From Nitrosospira sp. (lineage in GTDB: Bacteria > Pseudomonadota > Gammaproteobacteria > Burkholderiales > Nitrosomonadaceae): a DNA stretch of 64,000 nt. Below are positions 39,985 to 49,735 of this stretch, in pieces. A program made the position numbers and the translations under genes. The stretch lies in contig JACDGV010000008.1 in NCBI GenBank assembly GCA_013821425.1, forward strand, positions 1 through 64,000, read 5' to 3'. The notes under the pieces are model-generated. The model was not told where the DNA came from. It ran no database searches and saw nothing but the letters and a program-made list of their open reading frames with translations. Positions within the stretch are counted from its first letter, which is position 1. Each line of letters begins with the position of its first letter.

Positions 39985-41082
39985 CTAGTCGATATCCACC
40001 AGTATCTTGCCATTACGCACGAACGGATATTTTACGGCCTTTGCACGCAACATCCTGTCTCGCACCGCTACCAGTACTTCATCCCCCGGAGAGACATTCA
40101 ACGGCATGCGTGCCAGTGCAATGGATTTATTCAGTGTCGGAGAAAAGCCGCCGCTGGTGATCTCACCTTCGCCTTCATTCGAGTCGCCCTCCGCGGCAAC
40201 CTTCTGATGACTGCGGAGTACCCCGCGGTCAATTAAAACCAGGCCGATCAGCTGGCGTATTACGGTCGTTTCCATGAGCGCCTTTTTTCCGATAAACTCA
40301 CGTTCGCTTTTCAAGTCAACCGTCCAGCCCAACCCCGACTCCAGGGGGCTGGTGGTTTCATCCATGTCCTGACCATAAAGATTCATGCCTGCCTCAAGCC
40401 GTAACGTATCGCGTGCACCGAGCCCGGCAGGTGCTACGCCTGCGGCATAAAGAGCATTCCAGAACCCCGCCGCGTCCTCCGACGGCAGCATGATTTCAAA
40501 GCCGTCCTCGCCGGTGTAGCCGGTTCGGGCGATAAAATGCCTGCCGACCACCGTTGCCTGGAACAGCTTCAGGTTTTCCGTCTCAGCCCGAGATCCCGCA
40601 ATGACTTGCCAAACCTTCGCACGGGCACGCGGTCCCTGAACTGCGATCATGGCCAGATCACGGCGCGGGGTCAGTTTAAGCTCAGGGGCGATCTCATCGC
40701 GTTTCGCCTGTATCCACGCCATATCCCTGTCGGCGGTGCCCGCATTGACAACCATCCGGAAATGCGATTCCGTCAAAAAATAAATGATGAGATCGTCCAG
40801 CACACCACCCTGAGGATTGAGCATGCAGGAATAGAGCGCTTTACCCGGCTGTGTCAGCTTATCCACGTTGTTTGCGATCAGTTGCCGCAAGAAATTCCGC
40901 GGGTTTGTACCCTCGATATCAACAGCAAGCATATGAGACACGTCAAACATTCCGGCATCAATACGTACCTTATGATGCTCATCAAGCTGGGAACCGTAGT
41001 GCAGAGGCATATCCCATCCGCCGAAATCGACCATTTTGGCCTTCATGTCGCGGTGGGTCTGATTAAGAGCGGTTGTTTTCAC
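39985..41082 (-). CDS. gcvT: Aminomethyltransferase (T protein)
   Basis: Transfers the methylene group from GcvH to tetrahydrofolate, releasing ammonia. From GTG 41082 (VKTTALNQTHRDMKAKMVDFGGWDMPLHYG) it has 365 aa, the usual size; the frame continues upstream through the riboswitch but that part is RNA, not protein. GAGG lies about 8 bases before the GTG. Folate-binding region RTGYTGEDGFEIMLPSEDA and the C-terminal barrel are clear. Confidence 0.95.
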   Translation of the reverse strand: MKTTALNQTHRDMKAKMVDFGGWDMPLHYGSQLDEHHKVRIDAGMFDVSHMLAVDIEGTNPRNFLRQLIANNVDKLTQPGKALYSCMLNPQGGVLDDLIIYFLTESHFRMVVNAGTADRDMAWIQAKRDEIAPELKLTPRRDLAMIAVQGPRARAKVWQVIAGSRAETENLKLFQATVVGRHFIARTGYTGEDGFEIMLPSEDAAGFWNALYAAGVAPAGLGARDTLRLEAGMNLYGQDMDETTSPLESGLGWTVDLKSEREFIGKKALMETTVIRQLIGLVLIDRGVLRSHQKVAAEGDSNEGEGEITSGGFSPTLNKSIALARMPLNVSPGDEVLVAVRDRMLRAKAVKYPFVRNGKILVDID

Positions 41083-41094
41083 AGATCGATACCT

Positions 41095-41134
41095 CAAAAA
41101 AAGGGGTGAAGTCATGGCAAATGACCTCACCCCT
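41095..41134 (-). terminator. Intrinsic terminator in the gcv leader (riboswitch expression platform)
   Basis: On the minus strand AGGGGTGAGGTCAT and ATGACTTCACCCCT (41134-41121 and 41115-41102) form a 14-bp stem with one G-U pair and a five-base loop, followed by TTTTTTT. The gcvT ribosome binding site comes straight after. The terminator side overlaps the end of the second glycine aptamer, the arrangement expected for transcription control. Confidence 0.85.
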
Positions 41135-41327
41135 CTGTCCCTTTTACCTGAGAGATTACGGAATGTCTCGTTCCGTGTGCCCCTTCGGTGGCCGAACTCT
41201 ACGTCGGCACTCTCCAGATTGCCCTTTCGCAAGCAGTCTTCAAGGATCATATCAACCTGATCTGCACCTGAGCGATTCCGGGGGGTTGCGCCTTCGGTGG
41301 CGACAATGAACTGGCGCTCTCTTCCGC
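41128..41327 (-). promoter_or_regulatory. Tandem glycine riboswitch
   Basis: Two aptamers in a row upstream of gcvT. The first, from about 41327, begins GGAAGAGAGCGCC and has GCCACCGAAGGCGCAA and CGCTCAGGTGCAGATCAGG. The second has GGAGAGTGCC, GGCCACCGAAGGGGCA and ATCTCTCAGGTAAAAGGGACAG, ending near 41128. The paired GCCACCGAAG and CTCAGGTAAAAG-type boxes are diagnostic of gcvT-type riboswitches. Glycine binding is expected to turn the glycine cleavage genes on. Confidence 0.95.
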
Positions 41328-41677
41328 TTGGAAAAAATGGCAGAACTTGAACTATACTCCAGCAACCGGGGTCAAGACAAGGCATATAAGAGGCGCATAA
41401 GAAACGAAACCGGACCGGATGTAATGTAGGTGTTCCAGAATCGACAGGAGAGAACTCGCCTCGTCCATTCTGCGGCGGACAAGCCCGACGTTAGTTTGCT
41501 CATGCGCTTTCTTTCATGAACTCTGAATTAACAGCAGTTCATTCAGGCCGGCCACCTACTGGCACACCTCTTCGGCGGGCACGTGTTCCGAGGACCTGTC
41601 CAGGGCTTCCCCTAGGCAGGAAGGGGGGTGGCAGCGCAATAACACTGATACTGAAGCACGCACACACATGAGGGAAT
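41328..41677. other. Intergenic region upstream of the riboswitch and exeA-like gene
   Basis: Divergent region. It contains a dispersed repeat arm, GGACCTGTCCAGGGCTTCC, at 41592-41610 followed by CCTAG. The gcv promoter should lie within about 60 bases of 41330 but I cannot name it. Nothing else recognised. Confidence 0.45.
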
Positions 41678-43237
41678 ATGTATCTTAGCCACCCTGGCAC
41701 GCCTCAACAGCCATCCAACCCTCCATCGGCAAACAGTGTTTTTTTCGAGGGTGCAAACCGCGGGGCGACAGTGGATGCGCTCATTTATGTACTCACGCAT
41801 GGGGAGGGAGCAGAGGGCGTCATTAAAGTCACCGGTGATCAGGGTAACGGCAAAACCCTGCTTTGCCGGTTGTTGATGGAACGGTTACCAGCACGAATGG
41901 AAATCATTTATCTCGCCCAGCCGGATTCTTTGCGAGAAGAGCTTCTCCGTTCAATAGCGGAGAAATTGAATTCGAGCCCTGCGAGAAGCGGCGCGACCAC
42001 GCCGCCCCCAACAAATACAAACGCGATAGACGAGCTGGAAAGTGCCCTGAGCGAGAAACGCATCGCGGGAAGGCGCATAGTGCTACTGATCGACGACGCC
42101 CATACTTTACCGGACGACGCGCTGGAGGCGTTGAGCGTGCTATACGATAGCCAATCCCGCCACCACAAGCTGTTGCAAATCATCCTCCTTGGTCAGGCCG
42201 GCCTGGATAGTAGACTGGCATTGCCGCGAATGCGCAAGTTGAGGGGGAACATTAGCCATAACTATATCCTGACACCGCTTACCGCTAAAGTAGTGAAAGA
42301 GTACCTGACCTGGCGCCTGCGTGCGGCGGGCAATCGTGGTCCCGATATCTTTACCCTTCCTGCGATAAAGCTGATCACTATGGCCTCGGGCGGTCTGATT
42401 CGCCAATTGGACATATTGGCTGATAAATCCGGCCTGGCCGCATCTGCCGCCGAAACGCGCGAAATACAGCCCATCCATGTCAAGGCGGCGGCGTTGGAGT
42501 CCGGAATTAAGCCTCGCTTCAGTTGGGCCAGCTGGAGGGATGCACAAGACCTGCCAAGCCCTCGTGTTGCGCGTGCGAGCGTCATCTTTTCTGTGACAGC
42601 TCTGCTAGTGTTAGCCGTGCTGGGTTGGGACGTTTTGCATACCCCGCCATCAGACGTGACTGCCACAACAGCCCCGCTCCCGATTGGAGCGGTTACATCC
42701 GCTCCAGCCGCGGTCCTCGTTCCTATCCCCACGACCTCCACGCCCGTAGCGACTATGAGTTCCATCGGTCCGCCTTCCGTTGCCGCTGTGATCCAGTCCG
42801 ATCCGCCCGGCGAGACTACCGCAAGGATGCCGGCTTCCATACCGATCAACCCAGCTCCCGCAGCCGGTCAGGACAACCCCGCCAAAATTAATATTGCCGG
42901 TGTCAAATTGGCAGGATATGCGTTGCTGGAGCAGCGAGTTGCGGCTACTCAAAAAATCATGGGCATGACAAACGGCAGTTCGTTTACGGTTCAGCTATTT
43001 GCTACCGAAAATATCCAGCCTGATCGTATGGAACGGTTCCTGGTACGCGCCCGGAGTCTAATCGATCTATCCGATCTCTACGTCCATCCGGTGACTAACG
43101 GTAACCAGGCTAAATTCAGAGTCACGTATGGTATCTATTCCAGCCGCGATCAGGCGAATGCCGCAGTGCCGCGGCTTCCCGAAAGATATCGGACATCTTT
43201 CCAGCCCGAACCGTATACCTTGAGCGAGATACACTGA
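41678..43237 (+). CDS. ExeA/MshM-type AAA ATPase with C-terminal SPOR domain
   Basis: 519 aa. Residues ~20-265 are an ExeA-like AAA ATPase: Walker A GDQGNGKT, Walker B VLLIDDAHTLP, sensor IILLGQAGLDSRL, then RGNISHNYILTPL. One membrane helix (VIFSVTALLVLAVLGW, about residue 305) is followed by a long Pro/Ala/Thr-rich linker and a SPOR-like domain (SFTVQLFATENIQPDRMERF...FRVTYGIYSSRDQANAAV) that would bind denuded peptidoglycan. This plan matches cytoplasmic-ATPase/periplasmic-SPOR proteins of secretion or cell-envelope assembly (ExeA, DamX-like). The exact system is unknown; no secretion genes are adjacent. Confidence 0.8.
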   Translation: MYLSHPGTPQQPSNPPSANSVFFEGANRGATVDALIYVLTHGEGAEGVIKVTGDQGNGKTLLCRLLMERLPARMEIIYLAQPDSLREELLRSIAEKLNSSPARSGATTPPPTNTNAIDELESALSEKRIAGRRIVLLIDDAHTLPDDALEALSVLYDSQSRHHKLLQIILLGQAGLDSRLALPRMRKLRGNISHNYILTPLTAKVVKEYLTWRLRAAGNRGPDIFTLPAIKLITMASGGLIRQLDILADKSGLAASAAETREIQPIHVKAAALESGIKPRFSWASWRDAQDLPSPRVARASVIFSVTALLVLAVLGWDVLHTPPSDVTATTAPLPIGAVTSAPAAVLVPIPTTSTPVATMSSIGPPSVAAVIQSDPPGETTARMPASIPINPAPAAGQDNPAKINIAGVKLAGYALLEQRVAATQKIMGMTNGSSFTVQLFATENIQPDRMERFLVRARSLIDLSDLYVHPVTNGNQAKFRVTYGIYSSRDQANAAVPRLPERYRTSFQPEPYTLSEIH

Positions 43238-43392
43238 CCGGCAAGGATCCCCTGAAGCTGCCAGTTTCGACGGTAAGGCATGACAGGACGACTAAATGCG
43301 AGATTCCTGAATAGCTTCTAAGGTTCCCGGACACGGAAACAGAAACCCGTGATGTTACAATGCAGCTGTTCCGTTAGATGTCATATTGATCC

Positions 43393-44688
43393 ATGCCCGC
43401 GCCACGTCTCGCTACCGCTCTCAATAGCCCCACTCTCGATCTGGAGAGGTCCATCATTGATGGCGTATCCGTGATCGAGCATTGGCTGCGCAATGAATGG
43501 CAGAAGCATGCCGTGCCGTTTTACTGCTCGGTCGATTTGCGGAATAGCGGTTTCAAGCTGGCACCGGTGGATACCAACTTGTTTCCGGGCGGTTTCAACA
43601 ATCTTAATCCGGAATTCATGCCGCTGTGCGTGCAGGCGATGATGACGGCGGTTGAGAAAATATGTGCCGGGGCCCGAAGCGTTCTGTTGATTCCCGAAAG
43701 CCACACCCGCAATATCTCCTACTTGCAAAACGTGGCTACGTTACAAGCTATCATGCGGCATGCCGGGCTCGACATTCGAATAGGTACCCTGCTCCCGCAT
43801 ATCACCGCCGCTGCCGAGGTTGATCTGCCTGACGGCGGCAAACTCACCCTGGAGCCGGTTCAGCGCAGGGGCAATCACCTGGTTGTTGACGGCTTCGACC
43901 CATGCGCCGTGCTTCTTAACAACGATCTCTCGAAAGGCATACCAGGCGTTCTGCAGGACCTGGAGCAGATCGTAATTCCTCCCCTTCGCGCAGGATGGGT
44001 GACCCGGCGCAAATCACAGCATTTTAACGCTTATGATGACGTGGCAAGACAATTCGCTCTCCTCATTGGCATCGACCCATGGCTCATCAATCCCTATTTT
44101 GCCGCATGCGGAAAAATAAATTTTCATGAGAAGAAGGGCGAAGATTGCGTTGCCAGTACCGTGGATGAAATTCTGAGCGACATCCGGGAAAAATATGCCG
44201 AGTATGGTGTCAAGGAAGACCCCTTTGTTATTGTCAAGGCCGACGCGGGCACCTATGGCATGGGTATCATGACGGTGAAGGATGGCGCGCAGGTTCGCGC
44301 GCTGAACCGCAAGCAGCGCAACAAGATGGCGGTGGTGAAAGAGGGCCTCCAGGTAACCGAAGTTATGGTTCAGGAAGGGGTATACACATTCGAAAGCATT
44401 AAGGATGCGGTGGCAGAGCCGGTAATCTACATGATCGACCGATACGTGGTGGGCGGGTTCTACCGGGTGCATACCGGGCGTGGTATCGATGAGAACCTGA
44501 ATGCTCCGGGTATGGAGTTCGTGCCGCTCGCCTTTGAAGATACCTGCCTGTTGCCAGATCGTGATGCACGTCCGGGTTCTAGTGCCAACCGGTTCTATGC
44601 TTACGGCGTAATCGCCCGGCTCGCATTACTTGCTGCAGCGCAGGAACTGGAGAAGAGCAAGACCCGCACTAAAGCCAACGTCGCCTAG
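43393..44688 (+). CDS. gshA: Glutamate--cysteine ligase (betaproteobacterial/ferrooxidans type)
   Basis: First enzyme of glutathione synthesis, 431 aa, of the class found in Acidithiobacillus and betaproteobacteria rather than the E. coli type. Recognisable segments: STDLRNSGFKL-like YCSVDLRNSGFKLAPVD, FPGGFNNLNPEF, VKADAGTYGMGIMTV for the ATP-grasp-like core, and YMIDRYVVGGFYRVH. gshB follows in the same direction after 91 bases, as is usual in this group. Confidence 0.92.
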   Translation: MPAPRLATALNSPTLDLERSIIDGVSVIEHWLRNEWQKHAVPFYCSVDLRNSGFKLAPVDTNLFPGGFNNLNPEFMPLCVQAMMTAVEKICAGARSVLLIPESHTRNISYLQNVATLQAIMRHAGLDIRIGTLLPHITAAAEVDLPDGGKLTLEPVQRRGNHLVVDGFDPCAVLLNNDLSKGIPGVLQDLEQIVIPPLRAGWVTRRKSQHFNAYDDVARQFALLIGIDPWLINPYFAACGKINFHEKKGEDCVASTVDEILSDIREKYAEYGVKEDPFVIVKADAGTYGMGIMTVKDGAQVRALNRKQRNKMAVVKEGLQVTEVMVQEGVYTFESIKDAVAEPVIYMIDRYVVGGFYRVHTGRGIDENLNAPGMEFVPLAFEDTCLLPDRDARPGSSANRFYAYGVIARLALLAAAQELEKSKTRTKANVA

Positions 44689-44779
44689 CGGACCAGGCTC
44701 AATCGTAAAAGAACATCCCGTTGGTCATTCCGTTCTTGTGCGCCGGTGATAACAATAACAACGAGGGGAGTCCACGCTC

Positions 44780-45754
44780 ATGAAACTTGCTTTTATTCTC
44801 GACCGTCTCGATTCAATCAAAACGTATAAAGACTCGAGTTTTGCCATGATGCGTGAAGCCGTAACCCGCAGCCATGAACTTTTCGTTATGCAGCAAGGGG
44901 ACATAATCTGGAGGGGGGACAAGACGATCGGGTTTGCGTGTTCGCTAGAGCTGATTAGCCAGGATGACGCCACCCGCTGGTATGCGGTCGATAAGCCGGA
45001 AGAGGTGCCGCTCGAGGAATTCGACGTGGTGCTGATGCGCAAGGACCCCCCCTTCGATATGGAGTACGTGTATAGCACCTATATGCTGGAACTGGCGGAA
45101 AACCGTGGCGCGCATATCGTCAATAGTCCCCGGGCGATTCGCGATCATAACGAAAAGCTTGCGATAGCGAAATTTTCCGAATATACCCCGCCCACACTGG
45201 TTACAAGGCAGGAACACCTAATTCGCGATTTTCTTGCCGAACATCGCGATATCGTACTCAAGCCGCTGGATGGCATGGGTGGTGCGAGCGTGTTTCGTCT
45301 TCACAGCGCCGATCACAACCTGGGTGTGATCATTGAAACGCTGACGCATTACGGCACGCGCACGGTTATGGCTCAGCGGTATATTCCTGAAATTGCCCAT
45401 GGCGATAAACGCATCCTGCTGATAGCCGGTGAGCCGGTACCTTATACCCTCGCGCGCGTCCCCAGGCCTGGGGAATCGCGTGGCAATCTTAATGTCGGTG
45501 GTACCGGGATAGCGCAACCGCTCACCCCGCGCGACCGTGAAATTGCGGAAGCACTCGGTCCAGCGCTGGCGGCAGAGGGACTAATGCTGGTAGGGTTGGA
45601 TGTGATTGGGGACTACCTCACAGAGATAAATGTAACCAGTCCTACCTGCATGCGGGAAATTATGGATCAGACAGGCTTCAACGCGGCAGCAATGATGATT
45701 GATGCGCTGGAAAAGAAGTTTAAGACAAATTTGCAATCTGACATAGGAAGCTGA
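44780..45754 (+). CDS. gshB: Glutathione synthetase
   Basis: Adds glycine to gamma-glutamylcysteine. 324 aa of the ATP-grasp family: MKLAFILDRLDSIKTYKDSSFAMM start, MRKDPPFDMEYVYSTYMLE, LKPLDGMGGASVFR (ATP loop), and GLDVIGDYLTEINVTSPTCMREI at the C-terminus. AGGGGAG precedes the ATG. It is followed after 10 bases by the PTS EIIA gene, so gsh and PTS genes are probably one operon. Confidence 0.96.
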   Translation: MKLAFILDRLDSIKTYKDSSFAMMREAVTRSHELFVMQQGDIIWRGDKTIGFACSLELISQDDATRWYAVDKPEEVPLEEFDVVLMRKDPPFDMEYVYSTYMLELAENRGAHIVNSPRAIRDHNEKLAIAKFSEYTPPTLVTRQEHLIRDFLAEHRDIVLKPLDGMGGASVFRLHSADHNLGVIIETLTHYGTRTVMAQRYIPEIAHGDKRILLIAGEPVPYTLARVPRPGESRGNLNVGGTGIAQPLTPRDREIAEALGPALAAEGLMLVGLDVIGDYLTEINVTSPTCMREIMDQTGFNAAAMMIDALEKKFKTNLQSDIGS

Positions 45755-45764
45755 CAGCCGCCGC

Positions 45765-46178
45765 ATGATTGGAATTTTGATTATCTGCCACGGCGATCTC
45801 GGCAATAGCCTTGTCCGTTGCGCTAACCACGTTATGGGCGTGAAGGCCCCATATCTGGTGGACCTGAGCATTACCATTCAGGACGACCCCGATGCCGCAA
45901 CAGCAAGAGCGCGAGCACTGATCAATCATCTTGATAGGGGCGAGGGGGTGCTTATATTGTGCGATATCTGCGGTGCAACTCCCTGCAATATAGCAACCCG
46001 GCTGATCAGTCCAGGTAGAGTGGAGTGCCTTGCTGGCGTCAACCTGCCCATGCTTGTAAGAGCGCTTACGTACCGGGACGAATCGCTTCCGGCAGTCGCG
46101 GAGAAGGCGTTAATCGGGGCCAGGGATGGCGCCCTCCGTCTTTCTTGCGAGGCAGCAGAATGCAGTATAAAGAGGTAA
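45765..46178 (+). CDS. PTS EIIA component, mannose/fructose family
   Basis: 137 aa. The phosphorylated histidine is His9 in MIGILIICHGDLGNSL; the fold is EIIA-Man (LILCDICGATPCNIATRLI). There is no EIIB or EIIC gene in the window, so it likely acts as a regulatory phosphocarrier instead of a sugar importer. The HPr gene begins inside its last 19 bases. Confidence 0.88.
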   Translation: MIGILIICHGDLGNSLVRCANHVMGVKAPYLVDLSITIQDDPDAATARARALINHLDRGEGVLILCDICGATPCNIATRLISPGRVECLAGVNLPMLVRALTYRDESLPAVAEKALIGARDGALRLSCEAAECSIKR

Positions 46179-46429
46179 AAATCGTGAACAAGCTGGGACT
46201 CCACGCACGTGCTTCCGCGAAGCTCACGCAATTGGCGTCCCGATATCGCAGCGAGGTATGGTTATCACGGAATGATCGGAAAGTTAATGCAAAGAGCATT
46301 ATGGGGGTGATGATGCTGGCCGCGAGCCAGGGGGTTACCTTGGGCGTCGAGACAACCGGCGTCGATGAGAGTGAAGCGATGCAGGCAATCGTCAATCTGA
46401 TCGGGGATTGTTTCGGAGAAAGTGAATGA
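46160..46429 (+). CDS. HPr phosphocarrier protein
   Basis: 89 aa. Phospho-His15 lies in NKLGLHARASAKL and the regulatory Ser46 in KVNAKSIMGVMML, both as in HPr. The ATG at 46160 gives the canonical start, overlapping the EIIA stop; longer in-frame starts are not plausible. It overlaps ptsI by four bases (ATGA). Confidence 0.95.
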   Translation: MQYKEVKIVNKLGLHARASAKLTQLASRYRSEVWLSRNDRKVNAKSIMGVMMLAASQGVTLGVETTGVDESEAMQAIVNLIGDCFGESE

Positions 46430-48153
46430 GCTTTGCGCTGCACGGGGTGGGCGTATCCGGCGGCATAGCGATAGGGCGTGCTCATCTTGCTTCTCATGCC
46501 GCCCTCGAGGTGGCACATCATGTCGTGCCGGAGAACCAGGTCAGCAACGAAATACTTCGGCTCGACACGGCCATCACAGCGGTTCGTGAAGAGCTTGAGA
46601 CACTGCATTCCTGCGTTGTCAGCGGCCCCGCCGCGGCTGAATATGGCGCGTTTCTTGATTTACATCAAATGATCCTGGACGACCCAACGCTTTCCGCTGC
46701 GGCAAAAACCTATATTGCGCAAAACCAGTGCAATGCCGAGTGGGCTATTACTCAACAGATGGATGTGTTAATGGCGCAATTTGAGGAGATTGAGGATTCT
46801 TATCTCCGCGAACGAAAAACTGACGTGATACAAGTGGTCGAGCGCGTTCTAAAAGTTTTGCTGGGACACCCGGGCTATATCCCGGCCCCGCCCAAACGTG
46901 ATGGCGACAGCATTCTGGTTGCTCATGATTTGAGCCCTGCCGATGTAATTCAATACAAGCAGCAATCGTTTAACGCATTTCTGACTGACCTGGGCGGCCT
47001 GACGTCGCACACGGCAATAGTCGCGCGCAGTCTTAACATTCCATCCATTGTTGCGCTTCATCATGCTCGGCGGCTCATCCGTGACAATGACATTCTGATC
47101 ATTGATGGTAGCCAGGGAGTGGCAATCGTCGATCCTGACGAACATGTGTTGTCAGAGTACCGGTTGCGCCATAGCCAGCTGGAACTGGAGAAGCAGAAGC
47201 TGAAGCGTATAAAAACCACCGTTGCGGCGACGCTCGATGGCACGACGGTCGAATTGCACGCCAATATCGAACTGCCTCCGGATGTCGAACAGGTAAAGGA
47301 GAACGGCGCGACAGGCATAGGCCTGTTTCGCAGCGAATTCCTGTTTCTCAATCGAGACAGCTTGCCTGACGAGGATGAGCAATTCGAGGCCTACCGCAAC
47401 GTGGCGCGAAAAATGCGGGGCCTGCCGGTCACCATACGGACCTTCGATCTGGGAGCGGACAAGAACCTTGACCCCACAAAACGCGTTGCGTCCAATCCCG
47501 CATTGGGGCTGCGCGCCATTCGCCTGTGCCTGGCTGAACCGCAGATGTTCCATACTCAGTTGCGTGCGATTTTACGGGCTTCCCATTACGGTCAGATTCG
47601 TATTCTGGTGCCGATGCTTTCCAGCGTTTCGGAAATTACTCAGACGATGCACTTCATTGAAAATGCCAAGCAAAGTTTACGCGGCGAAAAAATTCCTTTC
47701 GATGAGAAAATACAAATCGGTGGCATGATAGAGATTCCCGCTGCGGCGCTATGTCTTGACGTTTTTATGCGCAAGCTGGATTTCTTGTCCATAGGTACGA
47801 ACGATCTGATTCAGTATACGCTTGCCATAGACCGAGCCGACGATTCTGTAGCTTACCTCTATGATTCGCTACACCCGGCCGTGCTGCGACTCGTGGCGCA
47901 CATCATACGAAGTGCCAACCGAACCGGAACACCCGTTGCGGTCTGCGGTGAGATTGCGGGAGATGTAATATTCACGCGGCTCCTGCTGGGTTTTGGGCTA
48001 CGCTTGTTTTCCATGCACCCGGCACAGTTGCTGACGGTAAAGAGAGAAGTCTTGCGTAGTAACATGCCGAATATCATTCCTCTCGTCCAGAAAATACTGA
48101 AAGCCGATGACCCGGAGAAAATTCACGTGTTGTTGGCAAAGCTGAACAGCTAA
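46426..48153 (+). CDS. ptsI: Phosphoenolpyruvate--protein phosphotransferase (enzyme I)
   Basis: 575 aa. The active-site histidine is H195 in GGLTSHTAIVARS; the PEP-binding domain shows TGIGLFRSEFLFL, RTFDLGADKNL and GTNDLIQYTLAIDRAD with the catalytic Cys in PVAVCGEIAGD. It would phosphorylate HPr and through it EIIA. Operon order gshA-gshB-EIIA-HPr-EI is conserved in betaproteobacteria; the link to glutathione is positional. Confidence 0.95.
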   Translation: MSFALHGVGVSGGIAIGRAHLASHAALEVAHHVVPENQVSNEILRLDTAITAVREELETLHSCVVSGPAAAEYGAFLDLHQMILDDPTLSAAAKTYIAQNQCNAEWAITQQMDVLMAQFEEIEDSYLRERKTDVIQVVERVLKVLLGHPGYIPAPPKRDGDSILVAHDLSPADVIQYKQQSFNAFLTDLGGLTSHTAIVARSLNIPSIVALHHARRLIRDNDILIIDGSQGVAIVDPDEHVLSEYRLRHSQLELEKQKLKRIKTTVAATLDGTTVELHANIELPPDVEQVKENGATGIGLFRSEFLFLNRDSLPDEDEQFEAYRNVARKMRGLPVTIRTFDLGADKNLDPTKRVASNPALGLRAIRLCLAEPQMFHTQLRAILRASHYGQIRILVPMLSSVSEITQTMHFIENAKQSLRGEKIPFDEKIQIGGMIEIPAAALCLDVFMRKLDFLSIGTNDLIQYTLAIDRADDSVAYLYDSLHPAVLRLVAHIIRSANRTGTPVAVCGEIAGDVIFTRLLLGFGLRLFSMHPAQLLTVKREVLRSNMPNIIPLVQKILKADDPEKIHVLLAKLNS

Positions 48154-48462
48154 TATAGCGCTGGCACCTGGAATTTCGCCCCAGATTGGCATGGATTGGA
48201 CGAATTGACCCAGTTGCGGTTTGAACATCGACACCGGCGTCTGCTCACAGATTGAGCTTGTGTTCGCAGTTGGGTTTTTGAAGGCGCGTTTGTCTATAAT
48301 TTATGGTTCGTGTCTATTTGTTGGTTATGAGCCAGGAGCCTTCGCAACTATTAGCGTGAGATCTACCGGTTCGGCACTTGTTCTGCTGGCGTATGACAAC
48401 ACAAAAAACGTTTTCGCACTTTATTGCCCTTGAACAATCCTCCTGAACATGTTTTCACATTA
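48154..48462 (+). promoter_or_regulatory. metX promoter: metX upstream region with candidate promoter
   Basis: A TATAAT hexamer at 48295-48300 with a weak TTGGGT at 48270-48275 (19-base spacer) is the best promoter candidate. The resulting leader of about 150 bases does not match the SAM-II or SAH riboswitch cores I know. No gene otherwise. Confidence 0.35.
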
Positions 48463-49590
48463 ATGCAAGATTCCGAGTCAACAGGCAACATCACTCCGCA
48501 AATCGCGCATTTCGACACACCTCTGCATTTAAAGAGCGGCGCCGTGCTCGACAACTACGAGTTGGTGTATGAAACGTACGGAGAACTTAACGCGGCCAGA
48601 TCCAACGCCGTGCTGATTTGTCATGCCCTCTCAGGCAACCATCACGTTTCAGGTCATTATGCAGACGATCCGAAGAGCGTGGGCTGGTGGAATAATATGA
48701 TCGGGGCCGGCAAATCCATCGATACACAAAGGTTTTTTGTGGTGGGGGTCAATAACCTGGGGGGATGCCACGGCTCGACCGGTCCTGCCAGTATTAACGC
48801 CAAGACAGGCAAGTGCTATGGCGCAGGTTTTCCGTTGGTAACGGTGGAAGACTGGGTACAGGCACAGGTTCGGCTAGCCGACCACCTTGGCATCGATCAG
48901 TTTGCCGCCGTGGGAGGCGGGAGTCTGGGCGGGATGCAGGCGCTGCAATGGACACTCGATTTTCCGGCAAGGGTGCGGCATGCGCTGGTGATTGCAGCCG
49001 CTGCCAGATTAACCGCGCAAAACATCGCTTTTAACGATGTCGCGCGCCAAGCCATCATCACAGACCCCGATTTCTACGGCGGAGATTACTATTCGCACGG
49101 CGTAGTGCCCCGCCGTGGCCTCAGGCTTGCCCGTATGCTGGGCCACATTACCTATTTATCGGACGACTCGATGGCTGCGAAATTCGGCCGGGAGTTGCGT
49201 AACGGGGCGCTTGCATTCGGTTACCACGTGGAGTTCGAAATAGAATCCTACCTGCGCTACCAAGGAGATAAATTTGCCGACCAGTTCGACGCTAATACCT
49301 ACTTGCTAATGACCAAGGCGCTGGATTATTTTGACCCCGCATATCAGCACAACAATGACCTGAGTGCGGCATTTCGTGCCGCAAAGGCAAACTTCCTCGT
49401 GGTATCGTTTACCACCGACTGGCGTTTCTCCCCGGAGCGGTCGCGTGCAATTGTCAGAGCGCTGCTGGATAACGAATTGAACGTCAGTTATGCGGAAATT
49501 ACGTCGAGTCACGGGCACGATTCCTTCCTGATGGAAGACCGCCATTACCACAAGCTGGTGCGGGCCTACATGGACAATATCGTTGTCTAA
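48463..49590 (+). CDS. metX: Homoserine O-acyltransferase
   Basis: Activates homoserine for methionine synthesis. 375 aa from the ATG at 48463; a TTG at 48424 is an alternative without better support. Alpha/beta-hydrolase features: nucleophile Ser in [34 protein letters not shown], and catalytic His in SSHGHDSFL. Whether the acyl donor is acetyl- or succinyl-CoA cannot be settled by eye. The TAA stop is followed with no gap by GGAAGCCCTG of a dispersed repeat. metW, its normal immediate neighbour, lies 1.2 kb downstream. Confidence 0.93.
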   Translation: MQDSESTGNITPQIAHFDTPLHLKSGAVLDNYELVYETYGELNAARSNAVLICHALSGNHHVSGHYADDPKSVGWWNNMIGAGKSIDTQRFFVVGVNNLGGCHGSTGPASINAKTGKCYGAGFPLVTVEDWVQAQVRLADHLGIDQFAAVGGGSLGGMQALQWTLDFPARVRHALVIAAAARLTAQNIAFNDVARQAIITDPDFYGGDYYSHGVVPRRGLRLARMLGHITYLSDDSMAAKFGRELRNGALAFGYHVEFEIESYLRYQGDKFADQFDANTYLLMTKALDYFDPAYQHNNDLSAAFRAAKANFLVVSFTTDWRFSPERSRAIVRALLDNELNVSYAEITSSHGHDSFLMEDRHYHKLVRAYMDNIVV

Positions 49591-49616
49591 GGAAGCCCTG
49601 AACCGGTCCTCCGCGG
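49591..49616. repeat. Dispersed repeat arm directly after metX stop
   Basis: GGAAGCCCTGAACCGGTCC followed by TCCGCGG, preceded by CTAA that includes the metX stop. Single arm; no facing partner in the next 1 kb. Confidence 0.7.
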
Positions 49617-49735
49617 AAGCGGGACGTGCCCGCCGGGTGTTCGTCAGCCGTGGTCGATACCTTTCCTTTCCTTTAAACCTGAAGGGCCGGTATTTGGCCG
49701 CTACCCATACGCCCGGTACGCTTGGGCCGACGTTC

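Noticed and set aside
41612-41800. 62-aa minus-strand frame ending at a repeat-borne TAG
   Set aside because: It overlaps the start of the ExeA-like gene and looks like its shadow; the stop coincidence comes from the repeat itself.
48301-48462. SAM-type riboswitch in the metX leader
   Set aside because: I compared it with the SAM-II and SAH core motifs I know and found no match; only a candidate promoter is reported.
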